Origin: Castanea sativa
Taxonomy: Eukaryota; Streptophyta; Magnoliopsida; Fagales; Fagaceae
Direction: 5' to 3'
Length of the DNA stretch: 64,000 bases
Assembly (NCBI RefSeq): GCF_040712315.1
Contig: NC_134016.1
Span: forward strand, 50,612,986 to 50,676,985
The position numbers and the translations under genes were made by a program. Position 1 is the stretch's first letter. Every line of letters starts with the position of its first letter. Shown here piece by piece: positions 35,590-47,149 of this stretch. The notes beneath the pieces were generated by a model. That model ran no database searches and was not told where the DNA came from. It was given only the letters and a program-made list of their open reading frames with translations.

Positions 35590-36470
35590 AAAAGTTTCAT
35601 CTTTTCTTCTGCTTTATTGGATCACAATCACAAATCTTACCCTATCAATAATGGAGTTAAAATGCATTTCAAATCATGTAATGGGCCATGGGGAGTTGAT
35701 TCAAATGATTTTGCTATTAAACAATGCATAATGAGATATTCAAGGGTTGCTTCCTCTGCCTCACAAAGCGTACACTCTTCTTCATCAATATTATTACTTT
35801 TTCCAATTACCGACCTAGTTGGGATTATTTGCCAATTAGCTATACTCCACAATAGCATTTTGAATTTTTCCTTAATTTCTACTCCCTCCGTCCTATTTAG
35901 TTTGTCCTGTTTAAAAAGTCAAACTTTTTAAGAGAACATCATTTATTGTCTTGTTTAACTTTTAAAAATGTATTAATTTCCAAAACTACCCTTAAATAAA
36001 TTTGTTGATTTTCTTTTCAAATGGAGTAGTTTTGAAAATTAAATAGGGGTATAATAGGAACATTAGTAAATTAATGACGTTTATTATTAAAAACAAAACA
36101 ATATTTTGGGACATCCCAAAATGGAATAGAGGACAAACTAAGTGGGACGGAGGGAGTAGTATTCAAAGTTTTTTCCATTATTTGCTCTCCGGTGGTTTTT
36201 TCTCAAATCCTCTACCTAGTTGGGATACTTGGTAATTTGACTTTGTGGAGAATTTACCAGGAAATGGGCAACCAAATTAATGAGTCTTCTTGGTTGGCTT
36301 CGAGTAGTTACAATAGGAGGATCTTTCTCTCCAACTACCTCGCAAATGTTTTTTTTTTTTTTTTTTCCAAATTTAGTTTTTGTCCATTCTGATTGGGTTT
36401 TGCAATAGATTAGTGTTTATTACACACCACTAATCGCACATAAAAAGAATTCGAGAAGTGTCATTTCCCA
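35590..36470 (-). pseudogene. LINE zf-RVT relic, copy B, split by a MITE
   Basis: The minus-strand segment at 35637-35858 reads CTLCEAEEATLEYLIMHC, with the Cys/His pattern of the zf-RVT domain that ends plant LINE reverse transcriptases. The upstream part of the same relic continues beyond the Stowaway MITE at 35882-36156. Copy A holds the uninterrupted but more decayed version. Confidence 0.68.
35882..36156. mobile_element. Stowaway-type MITE
   Basis: Terminal inverted repeats CTCCCTCCGTCC and GGACGGAGGGAG (with a small variant) are flanked by TA on both sides (35880-35881 and 36157-36158). This is the classic Stowaway (Tc1/mariner) signature. It is absent from the matching place in copy A. 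Confidence 0.93.
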
Positions 36471-36763
36471 AAACCTTGATCAAGGAAAGGAAATGTAATT
36501 ACCTAAGAAAAAAATAAGTAATAATAATAATAATAATAACAATAACAACAACAACAACAACTAGCCTCATCACACATGCTTTGCCCGTGCGATAATGCTT
36601 CTTCTTTTTTTAATAGTGTCATAACTCTTCATTCATTACAATGGGCACTCAAGGATTAAGATGTAGTAATCTTCAAAGTGGCAGTCTATATTTATGACTT
36701 TGTATTACTACAAATATTTTAATGAAAGGGGTTGCATGTATAATAAAGTCTTGGGATATAATT

Positions 36764-37337
36764 TGTTAATAAGGCCTAAAGTGCAATTATATTCATATAG
36801 TGGTATTGAGTGTAATTAATAGTAACTTTGGACTTGTTAAGAGTTGACAAAAAAGTCCAAGGCCCATTGGAGCTAATGTCTTATACCCTTTTGGTCCCAC
36901 TCCAAGCCACACACAAGAGCCCAATTGGAATGGCCCAAAAGGTTAGCCCAATTAGATAATCAGTTATATATAAGGAGAGAAACATACAGAATTTAAAAGG
37001 GAGAGTTTTTCATAAGTCTTTTTTTATAAATGGATTCATGAAGAACATACGAGGATGAAATGGTTTGTATGTGAGTGTTGTGACACTCTCTAATTCTCCC
37101 TTAGAAACTAATTGAGAGACCACACTTCTTGGGCGTTAGTGGAATTAGAGTGAAGATTGAAAGTATTCCCAAGTACTTCTGATCTTCGGTTTTGAAATTC
37201 ACCACTCCAAGGTATGCTCTCTTGTTCTTAAATTCTAAAACTTACATAGTGCATGTTATCGATTGTGTATAAAGTAGATCTGTTAAATTTCCATTGCGTA
37301 TGTTTTGTATGCGATACAAACACATGATTATCCAACA
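36764..37337 (+). mobile_element. Probable solo LTR
   Basis: A 574-bp block starts TGTTAATAAGGCC and ends TATCCAACA, with a TATATAAGGAG promoter-like run near 36965. This is an LTR-like organisation in plus direction. Clear 5-bp target duplications were not found. The flanks carry two copies of a CCTCATCACAC(A/G)TGCTTTGC motif (about 36566 and 37364). Confidence 0.5.
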
Positions 37338-37627
37338 ATAGTAGTATAGATAATAGTAACCAGCCTCATCACACGTGCTTTGCATGTGCGATGAGGCTTT
37401 TTTTTTTTTTTTAAGTGGTCCTATTTTGTAGAAAAAAAAAACCTATATTTTTATTTTTTATATATACTTTTTTTTTTTGAAAATCTAATTTATAAGTGGA
37501 TAATGCAATATGAAAATCAGTAGAAGAGTGACCCTATTTTTTAGGTAATCTTTTAGTGGCAGTTAGAGTTGTAGTTTTATCGGATTGTCATTTAGTTTTG
37601 TCTCTATTTAAACATAGGGATGTAGGA

Positions 37628-38469
37628 TGTAAAGTTTGTTTAGACCCCTTAAACCACAATTGGATTAACCTAGTTAACAAGCCAAGTTATTACTTAGTCC
37701 AAATTCTAGATCTAGGTTAACACAATCATATAATCATATCAATGCAAAATGCAGAAAATAAAAATACAAATATATGATGACCCAGGAAAACCAAACCAGT
37801 AAAAAACCTGGGGAGGATTTAACTTAGCTATCCTCAAGGTAAACCTGAATCCACTATGAAAGAATCGAAGTTGTACAATAGTGACTTAGACCACTAACAT
37901 CCTATTGCTACCCACCAGTAGAACTTACTGACACGACCATGTGCAAGCTCCGAGACTACGGACTCCTTCTTTCTTGGATTCTCTAGCAAGTACAAGCACC
38001 CCCGCTTGTGTATCTTTAAGCTCTTATGGCAGCAACTAAACGATCATCAAGCTCTCGAAGAAATCTCCTTCTTGATAATCCCAAGCTTGTGTGAAGGCAA
38101 GCACCTCTCTAATCTCATAAGAGATTCACACAAACAGCAATATGAGCAACATCAAAAACGTGGCTAGGGTTTGCCTTTTATACCTAGGGCAAAATATAAA
38201 ACCCTACACGTTATATGGGCTCAAGGCTGAGTTGGAAAATCTGCAGAAAAACAATCTACACGACTTTCGATCGGTCGAGTCTAATTCTCGATCGATCGAG
38301 TCAAGCAGAAATGCACAGTAACTTCTGTAGTTAACTCGATTCCAACTTTACATAAATACATACTTTGAGCAAGTCTAAAACACAACTACACTCCTATTTT
38401 GATCATGGTTTGCCAATAATACATATTAGAGTTTTAATACATTAGTTCCTAAGTACTTAGAACCTAACA
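37628..38469 (-). repeat. 3' LTR of the non-autonomous element
   Basis: 842 bp, TG...CA ends. It holds a TATAAAAGGC promoter motif on the minus strand (near 38180) and CGATCGATCGAG motifs. About 22 bp longer than its partner because of one extra GTCTAATTCTCGATCGATCGA-type unit near 38270-38300. Confidence 0.93.
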
Positions 38470-38866
38470 AACTCCCCATTTGGCAATCCGTGACAAAACA
38501 CAACTAAAAGCTCAAAGTTTACAAAGAAAAGCCCTTTACAAAAAATATGCCCATCAAAAAAAATCCAATCCTAACTACTATCCATCAGTTGCAAGTGTAG
38601 ACAGCAGCTTAATTGAATCAACCTGTATATTTCCTGAAACACTAAACAAATCGCATAAACATATGTGTGGAAAATACAAGTAAATAAACATAACATTCTT
38701 GATTTCACAAAACACAAGATATAGACAAAGAGCAATGATATCAATGAATAACTTATAATCATAAGTAAGTCTATAAGCAGTGAAACAAGAAACAAAAATA
38801 ACTAAAATAACTCCCTATATCTAGAATACATCAAGAGCCAAAAACAACAAATACACAGTGATGCAC

Positions 38867-39619
38867 CTAGATACAATCTAATCTCCACAGGCTTTCAAAG
38901 AACAACAACAAAATCCTATGAATGAAAATAGGATGAAAAAAAAGAGCATGAGCAATAGATGAACTCCTATACATTTCGTTCAAAGAACGAAGAAACAGAT
39001 GAGAAAAACTAATAGGAGCATCCGTAACCAAAGCATACAAAAATACATATCGCTCCAAAGGAATGGTGTGCAGATGCAAAATAGGCCATAGGGAATGACA
39101 TTCTATCCTAAAGATAAGATAGTTAGACTCAGTGAGCTCAGTAGAAGTGATTCGAGGATCAGAACCCCACCGGATAGAAGTACCGGTGATGTAGGACATG
39201 ATGTCGTCTAGGGGAGGAGACACATTATAGGGGTAAACAGGATGCTGAACAAGAGGCACCCCAAGAGCATTAGCCCCTACCGAAGGAGTAATGGTATACT
39301 CATCACCACGAATCCAACTCCTCACAAGAGTGCCGGAATCATAAGGGTGAACAGAGAGGTTCGAGTAGAACTCTCTAATCAAGATGGTAGGAGGAGGAGC
39401 ATCAAAATCCAGGAGAGGCAACCAGCCTCGATGCTCAAAGTTTTCCCTAATGGCAGGATCAAGCTCATCTAACAAAACCCTACACTCAGCCCAAATTTTC
39501 CACTTAGTGTTAAGGGTCTCAAAAGTCTCTTAATGCTTCTCACTTAAGAACCTATCACTCTCAAAAGAAGGATTAGAAGTGGAGATGGATGACCTATTGG
39601 ATCTAGTCTTCCTAGGCAT
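38867..39619 (-). pseudogene. Second ORF of the LTR element (putative plant transposon protein domain)
   Basis: Starting at ATG 39619 the minus strand reads MPRKTRSNRSSISTSNPSFE. One in-frame TAA occurs at 39530-39532, where a CAA codon is likely mutated, and then about 220 open codons run to 38867. Motifs include FEHRGWLPLLDF, REFYSNLSVHPYD and VRGxxxxxTPS-like WIRGDEYTITPS. This pattern recalls the 'putative plant transposon protein' domain (PF20167) often seen in LTR-element debris; that name is from memory. It lies just before the polypurine tract, at the position of an extra 3' ORF. Function unknown. Confidence 0.65.
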
Positions 39620-41651
39620 GGTGCTAAAGAGATAAATAGAGACACAAGAGAAAAAAAAAACAAAAAAACAAAAAACACAAGGGCAAACTACAAGTTAGCA
39701 CAAAAAAAACTAAATGATGCATGAACAAATAAATGTCATGATGCATGCTCTAATGCAATTACAATAAGTTCTAATTTAAGTTTAGAATCACAAAATTGGC
39801 TTGAGCAAAGAGTTTTAAACAAACCAACTCTAAAATTTTCAAAAATTACTTGTAGAAATTTTACTCAATTGACCAATTGATCTTCACACAAGATAGAAAA
39901 CAGTTTATAATGATCAATTACATCAAATCAACAAGCTAATTTCATCAATCCAACCTAAATTGAACAAAATCCCCAAATCGGAACAAAACAAGTCCTAGAA
40001 ATTTCAATTCTCCATAAAACACCAAATTGACCAAATTAAACATTATGGATCATGATTATAGCATTAAAGGACAAAAACCCATCAATCAATGTCAGAAAAT
40101 AAGGCTTGAATCATCAAAAATCCCAAAATTTTCTTAGTCCAAAAATATCCCTCAAAATGCATGAATTTATGCATGAAACTTGAAATAAAATGCAAAAGGA
40201 AGGGTATAAAGGTCTTACCGGCCATTGGAGAGAAAAACCTTGCAAAAAGAATGGAGAAAAACAACAAAAAATTGAATGGTTGGCTTGACCGGTTCGTATG
40301 GATAGAGAAAAGTTGAAAACTTTTTGAAAAAGTGGATGAAGACGTGAAAAGAAAACTCCTTTTAAAAAAACTCCATACGATTTTCGATCGATCGAAAAAC
40401 AGATTCGATCGGTCGAAAATGCTTCGATTGATTGAAGACCAATCAAGCATCGATCGAAGCAGATAGTGGCTAACCAAAAAATGAATCACAATTTTGATCG
40501 ATCGAAAAACATGTTCGACCGGTCAAAATTCTGGAAAAACTCAGTTTTTGAAAAATAGAACAAAAATGTGCAGAAACTCCTCAAAGCATTGAATTTAAAG
40601 AATAGAATGCATGAGTATGAGATGAAATGCTTTTCAAAAAACATAAGTTTTGAACCCAGTTTCCCAAATATATAGATTTTCCAAAAATTTTCCTTGAAGT
40701 CTTAAACATCAAAATGAATTTGCAAAATTCTCAAGGCACTTTCAAATTTGGTTGGTCCGACCAAAAACACACACAATAACATGTACAAAGTTTAACAAAT
40801 AGTAACTTGTGTAGTGTGTGCAACTAGCAAAAGTTTGAGAAACATGTGAGGTGATATGTAAGTAAAACTCAACCACAAAGTCTTCAAAATTCATCACAAA
40901 GAATGTAAAAGAGACTATCACCTAAAGACTTACATCATATAACTCTCACATCTCCTAGATCATAAGCTTGCAATCAAGTAAGTTTCTTAAGTTTGCCTCA
41001 TAATATACACAGATTTTAAGATTTTCAGAAACTTATTAAACAAAAGCCGGGATAATGTACACACCAATTTTATATATATAATTTTTGCATTAAGTCCAAT
41101 AATGTACACTCCAATTTTAAAATTAACCCGAGGCTACACCTTATGTTTTTTTTGTGCATATGCTACACTTGCTCGAGCACAAAATCTTACGATATGCAAT
41201 AAGGTGTTCGTGATTGGCTAGTGAACAGTGATGAGATAGTTATTTATGCCTTTCTCAAAAGGATCAAGTCCATCAGTCAAAGACTTGTGACTTCAAGATC
41301 ACGACAAAGTAGTCAAAAATTACAAACATCTTCCCACACAACATGCACTACAAAGCTTTAACTAGTAAAGTACAAGAAATAAGCTCATCCAAGCTAAACA
41401 GTGTACATGTACTTGGTATATGAAAATAAATGGACCAACCTTGTTTTAAAAAACTGAGAAAATAAATGCAAAAACATATTTACTTGCCCTCTTTTTTTAT
41501 AAGAGAATAACAAAAACATCCTAGAATGAAATGCATGAATGTTATGCAATGCAAATCCTAGAAAACAAAGAGAACAAAAGCAAAAGACAACAGCAAATCA
41601 AATGGTCACAAAGAATGGAGCAATGAAGCACATGGACCATGTCAGAAAGAC
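39620..41651. other. Non-coding interior of the LTR element
   Basis: About 2 kb without recognisable pol sequence. It includes a cluster of CGATCGATCGAAAA-type inverted motifs at about 40375-40515, similar to those in the LTRs. The open frames at 40082-40489 match no family I know. Confidence 0.5.
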
Positions 41652-43511
41652 TCACTTAGATTGAGTCTTTTGCATCCACAGTCTTTTAGATGCACCTTGA
41701 GCATTAGAGTTCTTATTCATATTAGAATGATTTCTAACTCCAAAATTGGAATAAAGGTTTAGAGCCTTTACCAACTCACCAATAAGTACCATAGGATCAT
41801 GTGCTTGAGGCACAGGTACTTTTGGTTTATTTGCTCTCTTAGCAACTTGAAGCTTGTAACAATTTGGACGTATGTGTCCAAACTTTCCACAAAAATGACA
41901 CACCCAAGCAGGCTTCTCATGTGTCCTATTCCTAGAAAGGGTAGACTCCTTAGGTTTAGACTCTTTCAGATCAACCCTAATCTTCTTGGGAGGAGAAACT
42001 TCTATGGGTTTGACAACCTCACGCATAGGGGGTTCAGAAGAAGATGAAGGAACAAAGATTGTGGAATTTGGTGCAGACACATTGATGCTCTCAACGAAAC
42101 CTAACCCAGTTTTATCGGAAGGAGACTTTTGAACACTCAACATCTGATCAAGCTTGGAACTAGCAGACCTATTCATTTGTTCTTTAGCAACAGATAGTTC
42201 ATGTTCCAAAAATTTAACTTTATCAAGCAAAAGTATGTTCTCACAGTCTTCACATTATTCAAAAGTTTAGTAGCATCAAATAAATTCACAAGCAAATTTT
42301 TCTTTTCAAGCTCAAGAGATGCAATTTTCTTTAAGCCTAATTCAACATTCGTAGCATCTTTTGCAACAACTTTGCAAAGTTTATTATAGGCTTCTTGAAG
42401 ATCTACATCCTCAGAGAGTTCCCCATCAGAAGGGTTCTCTTCAACAGTCACACTTTCATTAACTACAGCAATAGCAGTGAAAGCAGTGAAGTTTTCATCC
42501 TCGTCACAGCCAGACTCATCATCAAAAACTTCAACATCACTAAGGGGTTACAGCCATAGCCTTACCCTTAGACCTCAAGAATGTTGGACATTCAGATTTC
42601 ACATAACCATACCCCTGACATCCAAAACATTGAGTACCCATAGAATTATTTGAAGATTGACCAACTTTTTCTCTAGGTTTTTCAATTTTGTTAACTTTAG
42701 TGGGATCATTCTTCCTAAAGTTTCTAGGTTCATCAGTGTTTTTACCTCTTGCCCTTCTGTTACTATTTCTAAGGAAATTCCTAAAGTTCTTGGCAAGGTA
42801 AACAATCTGTGTAGCAGAGAGATCATCATCAAATCCACCAACATCAACATCATCAACTGACTTAAGAGCCATTGATTTGGATTTGCTTGTTTTGGGTAGG
42901 TCCAACTCATAAGACTGAAGAGATCCTACAAGTTCATCTATAGGGATGGAGTCCACATCCTTGCTTTCAGTGATGGCAGTCATTTTGGGTCTAAAATCTT
43001 CAGTCAAAGATCTGAGAATTTTCCTAACAATTTTAGGTTGATCATAGATTTCACCCAAGTTGTAAGCAGAATTAACAATGTCATTTAACTTAGCATAGAA
43101 TTCATCAAAAGATTCATCATCAAACATCCTAATACTTTCAAATCTAGTTGTTAATTGTTGCAACTTATTGATCTTAACTGCCTTTGTGCCTTCATGCACA
43201 GTCTAGAGGATATTCCAAGCAATGTGAGCAACCTCAACATTAGATATTCTTTTAAATTCCTCTATAGAAACAGCATTAAATATAGCATTCATAGCTTTGC
43301 TATTGAAGGCTGCTGCTTCTTTCTAAGAAGTTTGCCACTCACTCACAGGAGTAGTGGGCTTCTCCCATCCGTATTCAACGGAGTTCCAAACTCTCTCATC
43401 AACGGATTTCAGGAAAGCTTTCATCCTTACTTTCCAGTAAGCATAATTATTCCCATCAAAGTGAGGAGGAATAATAAGAGAGTGTCCGTGTTCTATGACA
43501 ACAGGGGTCAA
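41652..43511 (-). pseudogene. Copia-type gag remnant with two zinc knuckles
   Basis: The frame from 43511 begins MTPVVIEHGHSLIIPPHFDG and NYAYWKVRM, typical of UBN2/DUF4219 gag proteins. In-frame stops occur at about 43323-43325 and 43200-43202. The following 219 codons contain FESIRMFDDESFDEFYAKL and a knuckle CFGCQGYGYVKSEC. Frame changes near 42545 and 42245 lead into a coiled-coil-like acidic region. A second knuckle, CHFCGKFGHIRPNC, lies near 41915-41870. Two knuckles this far apart in one gag is less usual. It is not translatable intact. Confidence 0.82.
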
Positions 43512-43554
43512 GGATCAGCTCAGAGATCAAAAATCTAAACATAAGAGCTACCCA

Positions 43555-43565
43555 CTCTGATACCA
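43555..43565 (-). promoter_or_regulatory. Primer-binding site of the non-autonomous element
   Basis: TGGTATCAGAG on the minus strand, two bases inside the 5' LTR; initiator-Met tRNA type. Confidence 0.88.
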
Positions 43566-43567
43566 CT

Positions 43568-44387
43568 TGTAAAGTTTGTTTAGACCCCTTAAACCACAAT
43601 TGGATTAACTTAGTTAACAAGCCAAGTTATTACTTAGTCCAAATTCCAGATCTAGGTTAACACAATCCTATAATCATATCAATGCAAAGTGCGGAAAATA
43701 AAAACACAAAGATATGATGACCCAGGAAACCAAATCGGTGAAAAACCTAGGGAGGATTTAACCTAACTATCCTCAAGGTAAACCTAAATCCACTATGAAA
43801 GAATCGAATTTGTACAATAGCAACTTAAACCACTAACATCCTATTGCTACCCACCAGTAGAACTTACTGACACGACCATGTGCAAGCTCCGAGACCACGG
43901 ACTCCTTCTTTCTTGGATTCTCCAGTAAGTACAAGCACCCTCACTTGTGTATCTTTAAGCTCTTATGGCAGCAACTGAACGATCATCAAGCTCTCGAAGA
44001 AATCTCCTTCTTAATAATCCTAAGCTTGTGTGAAGGCAAGCACCTTTCTAATCTCACAAGAGATTCACACAAACAGCAATATGAGCAACATCAAAAACGT
44101 GGCTAGGGTTTGCCTTTTATACCTAGGGCAAAACATAAAACCCTACGCGTTATATGGGCTTAGGGCTGAGTTGGAAAATCTGCAGAAAAACAATCTGCAC
44201 GACTTTCGATCGATCGAGTCAGGCAGAAATGCACAGTAACTTCTGTAGTTAACTCGATTCCAACTTTACATAAATACATACTTTGAGCAAGTCTAAAACA
44301 CAACTAGACACCTGTTTTGATCATGGTTTGCCAACAATACATATTAGAGTTCTAATACATTAGTTCCTAAGTACTTAGAACCTAACA
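43568..44387 (-). repeat. 5' LTR of the non-autonomous element
   Basis: 820 bp, collinear with the left LTR apart from the missing short unit and scattered substitutions. Confidence 0.93.
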
Positions 44388-44629
44388 TAGGAGCATTTTT
44401 TAACCAAAAAAAAAATGAGGATCCCAAATAGGGAAACCCCTGAAATAGTAATATAGATATCTCACTTTTTTTTTTTTTAGAGTTGTTGCATTATTTTAAA
44501 TGAACCAAAATACCATAATACATGTTATTTGGCAAACTCTAAACACTCATGTTAACAAAAAGAAAAAAAAGTAAAAAGTGAATGAACCATATACCATAGC
44601 CACTACTATTTTGACATAGTATATTTTGC

Positions 44630-44785
44630 CTACCAGTGGTGTGGCCCTAGGTTCCCTGTAGGAGGCGGGGGCGGTGATTGAGGTATGGGTATTGGGTAGT
44701 CACTTGGTTGTCTTTTCTCATGGGACTGCACATTGTAAATAGCTTCGGAATTCTTCTCCATCTCTTGCAAAAGTTTATTCTCCAT
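44630..44785 (-). pseudogene. P7: decayed exon 2 of the peptide family
   Basis: The proline tail is kept (PQSPPPPPTGNLGPHHW then TAG). The start MENKLLQEMEKNSEA shows a 1-nt and then a 2-nt loss relative to P10, which scrambles about ten residues before the frame is restored. A further internal deletion follows. The acceptor CAG is mutated to CAT. The promoter survives at 45719-45830, but exon 1 is deleted between the two. Confidence 0.7.
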
Positions 44786-44868
44786 TTTCAGACATGATTT
44801 GCATCAAAGAAATTATCACTACAATTCAGACAATAAAAAAGAGATATATACAAAGTTTAAAAGATCTC

Positions 44869-45365
44869 CCTTGAAGGTTTAGATCTCTAGCACCTTTGAT
44901 GACTAGTGATGACAACAACTTCTACAGCACTGAATCTTGAGTTTCTTCAAAACTTATTGCCGATAAAGATTTGAGAGAGCTTTGAGTACAGAAACACTAG
45001 ATCTACAATATGAAGCACAAAATGCACTCTTCTCTCTCCAACCAAAAAAAAAAAAGCCCTCCTACGGTTAGCTTATATATTTTTTAAATACTGCAAAAAA
45101 CAGATCACGAATTGGGCTTGAAACGTTGACATTATGGGCTTTTTATCTTTGCTAATTTTTACCTATCTACAACTTTTGATCAATTGAGAGCAATCGAACA
45201 TCAATCAAGCATCAATCGAGAACAATCAAGAGGACCAAATTGCATCTCTCCTTTTTTTATCCTAAACTTGAATTTTTGTCTTGGACTTGAAAGTACAAAA
45301 TTCTAACTCAACAATACTTACTATTTGTCATGGTTTGCCAATACTACAAATTCAAATCCTAACAA
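44869..45365 (-). mobile_element. Truncated LTR fragment in the P7 intron
   Basis: Contains TTGAAGGTTTAGATC and CACCTTTGATGACTAG, also found in the solo LTR at 46169-47111, and ends CAAATCCTAACA. The other LTR end is missing, so it is a fragment. Confidence 0.6.
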
Positions 45366-45718
45366 AATTTATATATATATACACACACACACCAAATCTA
45401 AAAGATCATAAGTACAATTGGGAAGTAAAATGGAAATTGATCTGTAAATAGCCTTGTAATATATACTTCATAATTTCTACTACAATTTTTGGTTGTAAGG
45501 TCATTCAACTTTAGTTATTGTACAATGTGGAATATACACATGAGAGGAAGGATACTAATCTCTGATGTATGAGATACATTCTTGTCACTATAGGTTACTA
45601 TAGGGTACATGAGTATTTAGCTAGAAAGACTTTAATATATATATATATAGCTCTAGTATTTTTTAGAGACGTTTCTAATTATCATTTGCACCTAATATTG
45701 TGGAGGTGGCTCTGCCTC

Positions 45719-45830
45719 GTGGAAGAGATGTGTGAGTGAATATCACAATATATATGCAGTGCAGCCATGCTTATCGCTTAATTTCTCTGCAGTTTCTTTA
45801 GTCCTTTTCTTTTATTAATTCGTCAAAGTT
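45719..45830 (-). promoter_or_regulatory. Orphan promoter of P7
   Basis: Leader CATCTCTTCCACGAGG, a TATATATTGTGATATTC run and the AAACTGCAGAGAAA block are kept. Directly downstream on the minus strand the sequence jumps to the intron block (GGAGGT), so exon 1 has been deleted. Confidence 0.6.
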
Positions 45831-46168
45831 CAAAAGGCCACAAACACATGCCACGAAACCCAGGCCATGAATATTATTAAGTGCTTATCTTTCTGTGCTA
45901 GGAGCATCATTAGTCCTAGACTTTTCCTTTTTGCTGATCAAATTGACAAAATTTCATTTAAAAACCAATAATATCTCTAAGTATTGACTTTTGGTACTAA
46001 AATGTCACATAACAAATAGCACTAAAGAAATTTATATTCAATTTGATGGGGGCCAATCTTGTGGACTTTGGCCTTAAAAGACTTCTTAAGTCCAATACAT
46101 TAATGAAGACCACCGACAAGATTATGTAGCTAAATTTAGTTACATAATCAAAAACTAGTTTATTTTTA

Positions 46169-47111
46169 TGTACGTTTTTAGACCCCTGTAAACTAGATTG
46201 TTTAACCTAATTAATAAACCAAGTGAATACTTAGGTTTACTATTTAGATCTAGGTTAAAATAATAAATTCATATCATGTAAAGCAGCGGAAAATAAATAA
46301 CACAATAACATGATGACCTAGGAAAAACAAACTGGTAAAAATCTTAAGGAGGATTTAACTTAGCTATCCTCAAGGTAAAAAGCAAATTCACTATGAAAGA
46401 ATTGAAATTTGTACGGTAGAACTTAGACCACTAACATTATATTGCTATTTCGAATAGAAAACTTACTACCACGACCCCATGATAGCTCCGAATACACAGA
46501 TTACTTCTTTCCTAGGCCTTTGCAATACAAGCACCCACACTTGTGATATAAAAATAAATATATATATATATATAAACAAACAAAAAAAAACAAAAACAAA
46601 AACCAAACTCTCCTCTTTGTGACTCCAAGACCACCTTTGAAGGTTTAGATCATCAACACCTTTGATGACTAGAGAAAGCAGCAACTTCCACCACACCAGA
46701 TTTTGAAATTCTTCAAGGAATAATACTGGTAGAAGATATGAGAGAGTTTTTTGGGTACAAAACCCTAGATACAAAGGAGGCACACTCTTCTCTCTCTGAA
46801 AAGCCTTGTAAAAAATGTGCTTAGGGTTTCTTTTGTATAATAGAGGTGTTTTACTTGAAACTCAATATGTTTAAGTAGAGTTTGGGCTGACATAAAGTTC
46901 TGTAGATATGTGTTTCGATCGATTGAGCTTGTTTCTCGATCAATCGAACCATGCAGTTTCCGAACTTTTCTTTCTGCAGCTTATATATTCTTAAATCTTG
47001 ACTTGTATCACCTTGAGTATTGTCTAATAATACCTATATACTTTAAGATCTATATCTAGACAAGTTTGTGTTCATGATTTGCCAATTATTCTAAACTTTT
47101 AGAACCTAACA
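46169..47111 (-). mobile_element. Solo LTR related to the 37.6-44.4 kb element family
   Basis: 943 bp beginning TGTACGTTTTTAGACCCC and ending TAGAACCTAACA. It shares long blocks with the LTRs at 37628 and 43568 (TTAGATCTAGGTTAA, GGAGGATTTAACTTAGCTATCC). Flanking TTTTTA occurs on both sides (46163-46168 and 47112-47117), allowing a target duplication. It split the flank module between AGTTTATTT and CATTTGTCAATTTCAG. Confidence 0.78.
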
Positions 47112-47149
47112 TTTTTAATTAGCTTCTAAAAAAACGGTTCATTTGTCAA

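Larger units (their letters stand above)
30700..36540. repeat. Segmental duplication, copy B (contains P5)
   Basis: Collinear with 18633-24850. Copy B lacks the hAT MITE and the extra inverted arm in the P5 intron, and has a Stowaway MITE at 35882-36156. The (AAT)n at its end once continued into the sequence now at about 44450, judging from copy A, where the same tract leads directly to P6. Confidence 0.9.
37628..44387 (-). mobile_element. Non-autonomous LTR retrotransposon with gag and an extra ORF, no pol
   Basis: LTRs (37628-38469 and 43568-44387) flank a 5.1 kb interior, and the whole element is bracketed by exact 5-bp duplications TAGGA (37623-37627 and 44388-44392). The primer-binding site TGGTATCAGAG lies just inside the right LTR, so the element reads on the minus strand. 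A polypurine AAATGGGGAGT lies inside the left LTR. From 5' to 3' it holds a decayed copia-type gag, about 2 kb with no coding sequence I recognise, and a second ORF. No protease, integrase or reverse transcriptase is detectable. It must have moved using another element's enzymes. Confidence 0.93.

Noticed and set aside
40375..40515. CGATCGATCGAAAA cluster as an array of short repeats
   Set aside because: Units are irregularly spaced and shared with the LTRs; it is part of the retroelement, not a CRISPR-like or satellite array.
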